This document shows, piece by piece, positions 1 to 7,587 of a stretch of 56,452 bases of DNA. The notes beneath the pieces are model-generated. The model was given only the letters and a program-made list of their open reading frames with translations. It was not told the DNA's origin and did no database searches. The stretch is from NCBI GenBank assembly GCA_937967805.1, contig CALBTC010000309.1, positions 1 to 56,452 of the forward strand, read 5' to 3'. Position 1 is the first letter of the stretch. The number at the start of each line of letters is the position of its first letter. The stretch comes from an uncultured Anaerolineaceae bacterium. Lineage in GTDB: Bacteria > Chloroflexota > Anaerolineae > Promineifilales > Promineifilaceae. The translations under genes and the position numbers were made by a program.

Positions 1-2926
1 GGCGCTGCACTTCAGCCAATTCAGCCTCCCGTTGGGGCAAAAAGATAAACAGTTGGTTGGCCGTAGGCGCAGGTGGCAATGTTGCTTCAGCCGACTCAAC
101 ATTAAACAGGTTAGCACCGGCCTGAAAGTCAGTCAATAGGAAAGGTAGCGTAGGAAAATCGATATATAAAACCGGCGGACCATACAAATAGGCGGTCCAA
201 TCACCTTCTAAATCATTCAGGTATTCGGCCATTTCATAGGCTGCTTCCGTGTTTTGGTCGGCAAACTGGTTGTTGCTGGGGAAACGGCCGTAATAAAAAA
301 ACAAATCGCTCAACGAGAACAAAACCACTAGCGCCAACAAAACAAGCGTAGCCCGCGCCGCCATTCCGCGCCAGTTGGCCAGCGAAAGCTGCCAGCGTGC
401 CAGGTCGGGCTGAAGTTCAGCTTCTGCGTCTGGCTGAAGCGCCGATAAAATCAGGTTGCCCAGGGTCACGAGGGCCACAACCGCCAGCAGCGCCAGCGCC
501 GGCGCGGCCATCACCAGCCGGTGGCTTTGCGGCGAATCAATCACCAGCATTCCGGCCACAATCACGGTGAGCAGCGGCCACAGCAGCAGCAGCCGGTACC
601 GGTTCTGCCGCAGCCGAAAGAGCGCCAGCAAAAAGCCCAACACCATGAGCACCGCCGGACCAAAGCTCAGCAGGGGCACCAGCGGCCGGTATGCCGGGCT
701 GTTATCGGGGATGCCGTTGAACGCCAGGGTCGATTGCCAAAACTGCTGCCAGAGAACGGCCGTTTGCGACAGCCCCGTCCGCGCCGCTTCATTTGCCAGC
801 CAGTTGGTCTGCTCAGACAAAATGCCTAAATTGTTGGCCCGCTCCATGAAAATGTTGGGATTATTGTTGTAAAAGAGCAGCAGCGGCAACGCGACCACCA
901 GCGCCATCCCCGCGGCTGCCAGCAAATGCCGGCCCTGCCGGCGCACCGACTGCCAATCTAGCACCAGCGTCAGCCCAAACCAGACCAGCAAAAGGAGCGG
1001 CAGCACGCGCGAACTGGTAAAGGCGTAAATGTTTAAGCCGACAAAAATCCCGGCCCACAGCCATAGCGTGCGCTGGTGCGGCGCGCCGGACGGCCGTCGC
1101 CAGCCAATGCCAATCAATCCCAGCGCCAGCAGAACCAGCAGCCCATCCCAAATGTTAGTCATCCCCATCCGGCTGTAATGCAGATGCGTATGTGAGCCGA
1201 GCAGCAAGATGGCCGCCAGCAGCCCGGTAAGTTTGCCAAACAGCCGCTTGCCGATGAGGTAGACGGCGGCCACCGTCGCCGCGCCCACAAACGGCGACAG
1301 CAGGCGCACCGCCAGCACGGTGGGACCAAACAGGCGAATGGGCACAGCCATCGGGTAAAGCAGCAACGTTGGGTTGGTGAGCCAGGCCGTGCCAAATGGA
1401 TTGCGCAGCTCACCCTGAATAATTTGGCTGGCGTTTAATCCCAAACTGGCCTCAATGCCGTTGAGCATGAATGGGTTTTCGGTCAGGTTTATCAATCGCA
1501 CCACCAGGGCAACGATAAACAGGACAACGGCCGTTGCCACCGTGCGCCGCGAAACAAACAAACTGCTGGTGTCGAATGCGCCATCATGCCAGGCGTAAAA
1601 GCTGAGGGCAATACCTCCCAGCCAGACGAGTAAAGCGAGATACGGCCGTTCGCTCCCCGGCACGCTTACCAGGCGCTGCGCCAGCAAAGCCAGCAGCAGC
1701 CCCAACAGGTATAACCAGCGCTGCCGGGGAATTTGGCCCAGGCGGGGCAAGCGCCATTGCCTTGTTGGGGTTGGTTTAACGGCCCGGCTGCGCCACAGCA
1801 GCACCAACAATGCCAGCCCGCTGTACAAAAACCAGCGCCGTCCGCCGGCCATATTGGGCGGATCGGCCGTGAGGGCCAACTGGCCCAACATGGCCGCCAG
1901 CAGGCTGACGATGCCCAGCAAAATGTTGAGCCAGTTGGTGCCGGGAATGCCGGCAGTTGATTCTTCTTCCAATGGCGCGAGCTCCGGTTCCAGCGTCGTG
2001 TCTATATCAGGGAGTGCTGTTTCCGGGAGCGTGGGAGCAGCTTCCGGTTCAGGTGGGATGGGGCGCTGCTGGGCAACGGCCGTTTCCAGCTCTTCAATCG
2101 TAAACGGCCGTGCCGGGGGAAGCTGCACCGGGATGGGGCCATCAGCCTGCTTGCGGGCGATGATGAGCAGGTAGGTGCCGTCGGCGGAGAATGGTTCGTT
2201 GTAAAACGGCCGTAGCCACCGCTCTACGCGCCGCAAGCTGCTGGCCCATGGGGCCACAATCCAATGTCCCGTCAGCGCGTGCATGATCGCCGCGGGAATC
2301 CCCTGTAAGTGACCCAGCTCCAGCGCCCGCAGCGCTTCTTTGCTGAAATAATATTGCCAGCGCTCAATGCCAAAGCCTGCCTGGGCCAGTCGACCGGCCC
2401 ACACCTGTGCCGAATCGGTGTGAGCGTGGCGCGAGATGCGGTTAAAGAAACCGCGATACCATGCAGCAGCACCGGGCAGCCCTAACCGCTCAAAGAAGGC
2501 CGCGCCGCCCAAATAGTTGGTGAAGTTGTGGCTGGGCATGGTGATGAGAAAACGGCCGCCTGTTTGCATTACCCGGCTGGTTTCGTTCAGCACCGGCTGC
2601 ACGTCCGGGATGTGCTCCAGGACGGAGTTGCTGAAGGCGCTGGCAAAATGGCCGTCAGGAAAGGGCAGCCTGTCGCCCATTGCTTGCAGAGCTACGTCGT
2701 ACATACCTGACTTTTGCGCCTTTTTCAGCGGATTCCACCAAGGGTCAATGCCGGCATCCAGCTTGCGCTGGAACACCATCTGGCTGAAATGGCCATCGCC
2801 GCAGCCGACGTCCAGCGTCGGCTCGGGCAAATCGACGGCAAAGTAGAAGCGGGCTTCCACGGCGCGCAAAATAGCCCGGAAGGCCGGGATTGTTTTAAGC
2901 TGACGCCAGAGTAAGTCGTCATTCAT
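1..2926 (-). CDS. Methyltransferase / GT-C membrane glycosyltransferase fusion (3' end outside window)
   Basis: A single open frame with no stop runs from the ATG at 2926 to the window edge, about 975 codons. Residues 1-255 form a class I SAM-dependent methyltransferase: motif I DVGCGDGH at 39-46 and SVLEHIPD at 101-108, the usual Methyltransf_11 arrangement. Residues about 260-330 are a Pro/Glu-rich linker. From about 331 on the protein is polytopic, with Leu-rich segments and the GT39-like stretch FGPTVLAVRLLSPFVGA, typical of ArnT/PMT-like GT-C enzymes that use lipid-linked sugars outside the membrane. The ATG overlaps the stop of the upstream GT4 gene by 8 bases (ATGAATGA), so the two are translationally coupled. 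I read the frame by hand from the reverse strand; the fold assignments are inference from motifs. The fusion could be a real two-domain enzyme or a lost stop codon, but no frameshift is needed to read it. Confidence 0.8.
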   Translation of the reverse strand, partial: MNDDLLWRQLKTIPAFRAILRAVEARFYFAVDLPEPTLDVGCGDGHFSQMVFQRKLDAGIDPWWNPLKKAQKSGMYDVALQAMGDRLPFPDGHFASAFSNSVLEHIPDVQPVLNETSRVMQTGGRFLITMPSHNFTNYLGGAAFFERLGLPGAAAWYRGFFNRISRHAHTDSAQVWAGRLAQAGFGIERWQYYFSKEALRALELGHLQGIPAAIMHALTGHWIVAPWASSLRRVERWLRPFYNEPFSADGTYLLIIARKQADGPIPVQLPPARPFTIEELETAVAQQRPIPPEPEAAPTLPETALPDIDTTLEPELAPLEEESTAGIPGTNWLNILLGIVSLLAAMLGQLALTADPPNMAGGRRWFLYSGLALLVLLWRSRAVKPTPTRQWRLPRLGQIPRQRWLYLLGLLLALLAQRLVSVPGSERPYLALLVWLGGIALSFYAWHDGAFDTSSLFVSRRTVATAVVLFIVALVVRLINLTENPFMLNGIEASLGLNASQIIQGELRNPFGTAWLTNPTLLLYPMAVPIRLFGPTVLAVRLLSPFVGAATVAAVYLIGKRLFGKLTGLLAAILLLGSHTHLHYSRMGMTNIWDGLLVLLALGLIGIGWRRPSGAPHQRTLWLWAGIFVGLNIYAFTSSRVLPLLLLVWFGLTLVLDWQSVRRQGRHLLAAAGMALVVALPLLLFYNNNPNIFMERANNLGILSEQTNWLANEAARTGLSQTAVLWQQFWQSTLAFNGIPDNSPAYRPLVPLLSFGPAVLMVLGFLLALFRLRQNRYRLLLLWPLLTVIVAGMLVIDSPQSHRLVMAAPALALLAVVALVTLGNLILSALQPDAEAELQPDLARWQLSLANWRGMAARATLVLLALVVLFSLSDLFFYYGRFPSNNQFADQNTEAAYEMAEYLNDLEGDWTAYLYGPPVLYIDFPTLPFLLTDFQAGANLFNVESAEATLPPAPTANQLFIFLPQREAELAEVQR

Positions 2927-4133
2927 CTCGCATGGCCCGTAAGCGATCATAAGCGGCCGGTTCGGTTGTTTTGCCAACCAGCCGGCCCCGCTGCAATTTT
3001 TCAAAGAGCTGCACGTATGCGTTAGCCGTTTCGTCGGGCGAGAAGGTCGCGCCAATTAGTTCCCTGTCGCGTTGGTATGCTTCCTTATTGCCCAGGATTT
3101 TGATAATGGCTTGAGCGAGGGCGTTGTGGTCGCCAACGGCCGTTACCTCACCCATGCCCGTCATCGTCACCGGCTGGCGCACGCCGGGTAAAGCGCATGC
3201 AGCCACCGGCACGCCGTTCTGCATTGCTTCAATTTGCACCAGACCAAAGCTTTCCGTGCTGTTGAGACTGGGCACGCACAGGACGTCCAGGCAGTTGTAA
3301 AAGGCGCTCAGCTCCGGCCCTTCGATGTTGCCCAGCAAATGGTAATGATCCTTGTATTTTTCAAACAGGGGTGCCAGGCGCGCCGCGTATGCCTCTTCGC
3401 CAATGATGTTTTCATATTGCCCGGCGTGCAAAACGCGCACGTTGGGGAATTTTTCGCGCACGATGGGCAGCGCTTTCAGCAATACCTCTACCCCTTTTTC
3501 CGCCGCCAACCGGCAAATAATGCCTATCACAGGCTCGTCGCCCAAATTGTGCTTGGCGCGGAACGCGGCCACGTCTGCGGTGCTGTAATCCGGTAGCTCC
3601 ACCGGTGGCGGAATGATGTGCAGCTTCTCATCCAAAAATTGGGACAAAAACGGGGAATGTGTACCGTAATCCCGCGTATAGGTAACCACGGCATCGGACA
3701 AGCGCCCGGCCAGTTGATTCATCTCCTGCACCACGCGATCTACCAGCCGGTTGAAGCTGCCCTGTGGCAGTTGCAAATCGCAATGGTAGGTGAGTACAAC
3801 CGGCTTGCCCAAAATACGGCCGCGCATCGCCACGCCCGGTGCATCAAACTGAGGCAAGTGCAAATGCAAAACTTCTGCTTGCTGGGCCAGCTTCCAGGCC
3901 ATCGGGCCAAAACCGGGCATGAGCACGCCTTTGCTGACGCGGGCCGCCACCGGGACGCGCACCACTTTTACGCCTTTCATCACATCATACAGGGGCAGAC
4001 TGGGATCGTACTGCGAGGTTAAAACGGTAACGTCGTGCCCCTGCCGCGCCAGCGCTTTGCTCAGGCGCTCCACGTAAATGGTCAGGCCGCTTACCCAGGG
4101 GCGATAATAGGTCAATACTTCAACAATTTTCAT
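2919..4133 (-). CDS. GT4 family glycosyltransferase
   Basis: 404 residues of a GT-B fold, retaining nucleotide-sugar glycosyltransferase, probably acting on lipid-linked glycan in the cytoplasm. The N-terminal acceptor half begins MKIVEVLTYYRPWVSG with the Gly-rich loop of GT4 enzymes. The C-terminal donor half carries RLAAEKGVEVLLKALP and the E-x7-E motif region ESFGLVQIEAMQNGVPVAA. The open frame extends 19 codons upstream to a TTG, but the ATG at 4133 matches the usual start of the family. It is followed with an 8-base overlap by the methyltransferase/GT-C fusion and preceded by a flippase-like gene on the same strand, so a glycan or glycolipid assembly role is likely. The acceptor and donor sugar cannot be told. 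Confidence 0.9.
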   Translation of the reverse strand: MKIVEVLTYYRPWVSGLTIYVERLSKALARQGHDVTVLTSQYDPSLPLYDVMKGVKVVRVPVAARVSKGVLMPGFGPMAWKLAQQAEVLHLHLPQFDAPGVAMRGRILGKPVVLTYHCDLQLPQGSFNRLVDRVVQEMNQLAGRLSDAVVTYTRDYGTHSPFLSQFLDEKLHIIPPPVELPDYSTADVAAFRAKHNLGDEPVIGIICRLAAEKGVEVLLKALPIVREKFPNVRVLHAGQYENIIGEEAYAARLAPLFEKYKDHYHLLGNIEGPELSAFYNCLDVLCVPSLNSTESFGLVQIEAMQNGVPVAACALPGVRQPVTMTGMGEVTAVGDHNALAQAIIKILGNKEAYQRDRELIGATFSPDETANAYVQLFEKLQRGRLVGKTTEPAAYDRLRAMRDE

Positions 4134-4219
4134 ACATAAATCCGTGTCGGTTTCCGTGCCTACGGGTTTGGTGTGCTTATTCTTGCACAAAAATCAGTTC
4201 AAACCGTTGGTCTTTTGCT

Positions 4220-5263
4220 TTATTCTTCGATTTGATCCAGATCAACAACTTCTTCCCTTTGCCGGCGACGCATGAAGCGTTGGGTTCTTTCTACGACACT
4301 GCCAAACGTGGCCCCAATGCTGGCCAGACCAATCAAACCTAAAATGACCATACCGACCAGGTTGAGGGCATGGTAGACGACGGCAAATCCTGCTGCCGTG
4401 CCGTCAGATTGCCCCAGGGCCAGCATGGCGGCCGTCACGCCAATGTGAAACACGCCAATTTGCCCCGGTGACGAGGGGATGGCAATGCTCAGGGCGGCGG
4501 CGCAAACCACAAAGCTGGCCGCCAGCAAAGAGACCTGCCCCCCCACCGCCCGGATGCCCCATTGATAGGCAAACAGGATGGGAATCCAGACCAAAATGCT
4601 GAGGAAAACCAGTACCAGGCTGTCCTTTAGTCGGGTCAGGCTGCCGAGGCCATCCAGCAGTTCATTCATGCGGCGAATCCATTGTTGGGTGTCTAGAAAG
4701 GGGATGCGGTTGAGGACGGCCGTTCCCCACCGGTTGGCCAAATTGCGCTGATTGGCCGCCACGATGAGTACGCCAATTGCCGCTACCGCGACAATGCCCG
4801 AGGCCCGCGCCCCTTCCTGCATCCAGGCAGGTAAGCTGGCCACTTCAGCCAGCGTAAACGGCAGCAGCGCCACAATAAACATCATGTCCAGAATGCGCTC
4901 CACCACCATCGTTGATAATCCTCTGGCCAAGGTGATGGGTGGCACATTGCCGATAAGCACAGCGCGGGCTACGTCGCCTAAACGCAGCGGCAGCACCATA
5001 TTAAACATGTAGCCAATGTTTTGAATGTGGAACACTTGCGACCAGGAGATTTCGTTGGCCAGCATATAGCGCCAGCGAATAGCCCGAATCATCATGAAAA
5101 GGAGAATCCCCACGGCACTCCAGCCAATATAAGACACATCCGCTTGCTGCAATGCGATCCAAATGTCACCGGGGTCCACCAGCAAAAGGATGAGAACAAT
5201 TGAGATAACGCTCATCCCGATGCCAATCCAGAATTGACGGCGATTTTGACCAGAACTTTCCAT
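4220..5263 (-). CDS. YbhN/UPF0104-type integral membrane protein (LPG synthase TM-region / flippase-like)
   Basis: 347 residues, polytopic, matching the lysylphosphatidylglycerol synthetase transmembrane region family (also called UPF0104, AglD-like). Seen: N-terminal helix FWIGIGMSVISIVLILLL, then the family motif around MIRAIRWRYML, the conserved NMVLPLRLGDVARAVLI, and a C-terminal block with SIAIPSSPGQIGVFHIGV. Family members occur with glycosyltransferases and are thought to move or modify lipids; no catalytic domain is present here. The longest frame starts at a TTG 90 bases upstream, but ATG 5263 directly follows a good -10 box and is preferred. It lies 86 bases upstream of the GT4 gene on the same strand and is probably co-transcribed. 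Confidence 0.85.
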   Translation of the reverse strand: MESSGQNRRQFWIGIGMSVISIVLILLLVDPGDIWIALQQADVSYIGWSAVGILLFMMIRAIRWRYMLANEISWSQVFHIQNIGYMFNMVLPLRLGDVARAVLIGNVPPITLARGLSTMVVERILDMMFIVALLPFTLAEVASLPAWMQEGARASGIVAVAAIGVLIVAANQRNLANRWGTAVLNRIPFLDTQQWIRRMNELLDGLGSLTRLKDSLVLVFLSILVWIPILFAYQWGIRAVGGQVSLLAASFVVCAAALSIAIPSSPGQIGVFHIGVTAAMLALGQSDGTAAGFAVVYHALNLVGMVILGLIGLASIGATFGSVVERTQRFMRRRQREEVVDLDQIEE

Positions 5264-5272
5264 AGTTGCGGG

Positions 5273-5278
5273 ATTATA
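5273..5278 (-). promoter_or_regulatory. Extended -10 box, near-leaderless start of the flippase gene
   Basis: On the minus strand the sequence reads TTGCTATAAT, a perfect -10 hexamer with an extended TG element, ending 9 bases before the ATG at 5263. Transcription starting 6-7 bases after the -10 box would leave an untranslated leader of about 2-4 bases, and there is no Shine-Dalgarno sequence. This suggests a leaderless or near-leaderless mRNA. No convincing -35 box is seen. Confidence 0.5.
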
Positions 5279-5428
5279 GCAAGAACCAAACAGCTTCGCA
5301 TTCAGTAATAGCCCAATTAAGCCAGTACACGAGTTCAATTGTATTTTTGCCAATCTCCACGTATGCTTATACTAAATAGCCTCAGAGGAAAAAGAGGAGA
5401 TGGAGCACTTAAGACCAATCTCAAAGAT

Positions 5429-5446
5429 CTCTGTGAACTCTGTGGC
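5429..5446 (-). repeat. CACAGAG word repeat, single arm
   Basis: An 18-base segment (CTCTGTGAACTCTGTGGC) is the exact reverse complement of 9050-9067. It belongs to the iterated-word repeat family of this window and lies in the 247-base gap upstream of the cupin gene. The rest of that gap shows no gene. Confidence 0.7.
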
Positions 5447-5510
5447 CATTATCCTAATCTCGTAATCATTGCATGCACCACGTAGTAACGGTCATGGAGG
5501 AGACCGGTCG

Positions 5511-5837
5511 ATGAAAACCCACATCATTCACATTCAAAAATGGGCTCGCGCCGAGGCGCCCACCGAGGCGGAACTCTATCGACAAATGAAATCGGAAGGA
5601 TTAGAGCCCTACAAGTGGAGCAGCAATCCCCAAGATGTATTTCCCGCGCATGACCACCCCTATGAAAAAGTGATCATGGTTGTAGAAGGATCGATTACCT
5701 TTGGTTTTCCTATTGAAGGTGAACCCACCACCCTCTACCCAGGCGATCGGCTGGATTTGCCGCCTGGCGTTATGCACAATGCTGTGGCCGGTAAAAACGG
5801 TGTCGTGTGTCTGGAAGCCCAACGTTCGGTAAAATAG
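5511..5837 (+). CDS. Small cupin-domain protein
   Basis: 108 residues, single cupin_2 barrel. Metal-binding pattern: HDHPYEKVIMVVEG (two His and a Glu) in cupin motif 1 and PPGVMHNAV in motif 2, with the typical GxxxxxPxGxxH spacing (PGDRLDLPPGVMH). The start is the ATG at 5511, 8 bases after GGAGGAG; the frame continues 14 codons upstream without a ribosome site. Small stand-alone cupins bind a metal and may be isomerases, dioxygenases or ligand binders; the substrate cannot be told. It is followed by an aldo/keto reductase on the same strand, 86 bases downstream, with a structured leader between. Confidence 0.85.
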   Translation: MKTHIIHIQKWARAEAPTEAELYRQMKSEGLEPYKWSSNPQDVFPAHDHPYEKVIMVVEGSITFGFPIEGEPTTLYPGDRLDLPPGVMHNAVAGKNGVVCLEAQRSVK

Positions 5838-5923
5838 CTCCTTTCTGCAACTTTTGTCCGAAAGGAGTTGGCAAAACTCCTTTTGCGTAAAACAAACCCG
5901 ATTTTAAGAAAGGAGTGTTGCAA
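5838..5923 (+). promoter_or_regulatory. Structured leader able to mask the ribosome site of the aldo/keto reductase gene
   Basis: Three related segments alternate here. CTCCTTTC (5838-5845) is the exact complement of GAAAGGAG (5908-5915), which contains the ribosome-binding site. Between them AAAGGAGTT (5861-5869) and AACTCCTTT (5875-5883) form a perfect 9-base stem with a 5-base loop. The internal hairpin and the long-range pairing use the same kind of sequence, so mutually exclusive folds are possible. The internal hairpin is followed by only a short T run, so it could also be a weak terminator after the cupin gene. Confidence 0.45.
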
Positions 5924-6904
5924 ATGGAATACGTTAATTTAGGCAAAACCGGCCTGAAAGTTTCCCGCATCTGTCTGGGGATGATGAGCTATGGCACCCC
6001 GGAATGGCGCAATTGGGTATTGGATGAGGCAGCGTCACGGCCGTTTATCAAGCGCGCCATAGAATTGGGCATTAACTTCTTTGATACAGCCGATATGTAC
6101 TCACTCGGCGTTAGCGAAGAAGTCACCGGCAAGCTGCTTAAAGAGTTTGCCAGCCGGGAAGAAATTGTGCTGGCCACCAAAGTGTATTTCCCCATCGGCA
6201 AAGGCCCCAACGGCGGTGGCCTATCGCGCAAGCACATCATGGAAGGCATCGACAATTCGCTGCGCCGCCTGGGCACCGACTACGTCGATCTTTACCAGAT
6301 TCACCGCTGGGACGACGATACCCCGATTGAAGAGACAATGGAAGCCTTGCACGATGTGGTGAAGGCCGGCAAGGCCCTCTACATCGGGGCCTCCAGCATG
6401 TATGCCTGGCAGTTTGCAAAAGCCCAATATACGGCCGATTTACACGGCTGGACCCGTTTCTCGGCCATGCAAAACCACATGAACGCCGTTTACCGCGAAG
6501 AAGAACGAGAGATGCTGCCGCTCTGCCGGGACCAGGGCGTAGGCGTTATTCCCTGGAGCCCGCTGGCGCGCGGCTTTTTGGCAGGCAATCGCAAACGTGA
6601 TGAAGGTGATCCGACTGCCAGGGCCAAAAGCGACGATTTTGCCAAAAACATGTATTATGAACCCGAAGATTTTGATGTGGTGGATGCTGTGGTGGCGATT
6701 GCCGAGGAGAAGGGATTCGCACCGGCCCATATTGCGCTTGCCTGGCTGCTGCAGAAGCTAGGCGTTACGGCTCCCATTATTGGCGCAACGAAAATGTACC
6801 AATTGGAAGAGGCCGCAGCCGCTGTAGATATTTCTTTAAGCGATGAGGAAATTGAGCGGATTGAAGCTCCTTACAAACCGCACCGCATTTTAGGACATCA
6901 GTAG
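5924..6904 (+). CDS. Aldo/keto reductase (AKR superfamily, oxidoreductase)
   Basis: 326 residues of an NADPH-dependent (alpha/beta)8 aldo/keto reductase. The catalytic tetrad is visible: Asp and Tyr in FFDTADMYSLG, Lys in LATKVYFP, His in DLYQIHRWD. The C-terminal cofactor-binding region has PIIGATKMYQLEEA. The length fits the AKR family (about 320). ATG 5924 is chosen because AAGGAG lies 8 bases upstream; an upstream GTG is not needed. The fold resembles the YghZ/Kvbeta-like or Tas-like groups common in bacteria; the physiological substrate is unknown. Confidence 0.92.
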   Translation: MEYVNLGKTGLKVSRICLGMMSYGTPEWRNWVLDEAASRPFIKRAIELGINFFDTADMYSLGVSEEVTGKLLKEFASREEIVLATKVYFPIGKGPNGGGLSRKHIMEGIDNSLRRLGTDYVDLYQIHRWDDDTPIEETMEALHDVVKAGKALYIGASSMYAWQFAKAQYTADLHGWTRFSAMQNHMNAVYREEEREMLPLCRDQGVGVIPWSPLARGFLAGNRKRDEGDPTARAKSDDFAKNMYYEPEDFDVVDAVVAIAEEKGFAPAHIALAWLLQKLGVTAPIIGATKMYQLEEAAAAVDISLSDEEIERIEAPYKPHRILGHQ

Positions 6905-6964
6905 GGATTTTGCCTACTTGCTAATTTATTGAACTTTGTTACACTGTAAACGGCTCCCCCCCGA

Positions 6965-7006
6965 GAGGTACCCCATGAGCGCCTGCTTGTGGGGTATCTC
7001 ATTTTT
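6965..7006 (+). terminator. Rho-independent terminator after the aldo/keto reductase gene
   Basis: GAGGTACCCCA (6965-6975) pairs with TGGGGTATCTC (6990-7000) in an 11-base stem with one G-T pair and a 14-base loop, followed by ATTTTT. It sits 60 bases after the reductase stop codon and overlaps the end of the convergent DinB-like gene. Confidence 0.8.
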
Positions 7007-7493
7007 AGGACGAATTCTTTGCGACAGCTTCTTTCATCACTTGCAAATGACTTAATTCGTGATCGCCAATTAAGTGCGCCACTTCCTCGATGCTCATGAT
7101 GCGCAGGCTGCCGTGACGCCCTTTTTTGTCCCAATCGTCATCTTGAAGTGTGTCGATAAAGCTGAGCAGATTGATGCGATTTTCTCTTAGCTCATCAAGA
7201 AGCTCTTCGGGGCTTTTATCAGCCGTTTTTTGAATTGCCCGATTGTTCCACCGCGTCAGGTCAAAATCGGCCGGCACCGGGTCTTTGCCTTGCTGCCACT
7301 GCATCATCAAGTTCGTCATGCCGCGTTCTGAGTCCACCAAATGGCGTCGGATGTCGGTGATCGCCCAGGTGGTGTCTTCGTAATAGACGGCCGTATCCCA
7401 CTCATCATCTTAAAAACGTTCGAAAAATGCCATTAACTCCGCCCGTTCTTCATTTAACCTGGCGGCAATTTCCACATTCTTTTTATTTGTCAC
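7005..7493 (-). pseudogene. DinB-like (DinB_2) protein interrupted by one in-frame TAA
   Basis: The frame from GTG 7493 (AGGAG 7 bases upstream) reads 27 codons, meets TAA at 7412-7410, then continues open for 134 codons in the same frame to the stop at 7005. Both sides read as one DinB-type four-helix protein: an N-terminal ERAELMAFFERF, then DDEWDTAVYYEDTTW, then HLVDSERGMTNLM and a C-terminal HLIGDHELSHLQVM. Relatives usually have Ser or Glu just before the DDEWD motif, so a single C-to-A change (TCA to TAA) would explain the stop. DinB-like proteins are small metal-binding enzymes of the YfiT/bacillithiol-transferase fold. The downstream part alone, starting at GTG 7340, would lack the first helix. 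It lies downstream of kynureninase on the same strand. Confidence 0.8.
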
Positions 7494-7527
7494 TTTGTTG
7501 CTCCTTTTCCTGTTTTCTTTTTTGCCG

Positions 7528-7587
7528 AGATTGGACCAATTTTCCTCTCGAATCGACCATGCACGTTTGTAAAAATTGGTCCAATCT
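7528..7587. repeat. Perfect 16-base inverted repeat after kynureninase
   Basis: AGATTGGACCAATTTT (7528-7543) and AAAATTGGTCCAATCT (7572-7587) are exact reverse complements separated by 28 bases. The right arm overlaps the kynureninase stop codon. No T run follows on the minus strand, so it is not a classical terminator; it lies between kynureninase and the DinB-like gene. Confidence 0.85.

Noticed and set aside
4134..4190. N-terminal extension of the GT4 protein to TTG 4190
   Set aside because: The family starts at MKIVEVL; the extension adds a hydrophilic tail with no ribosome site.
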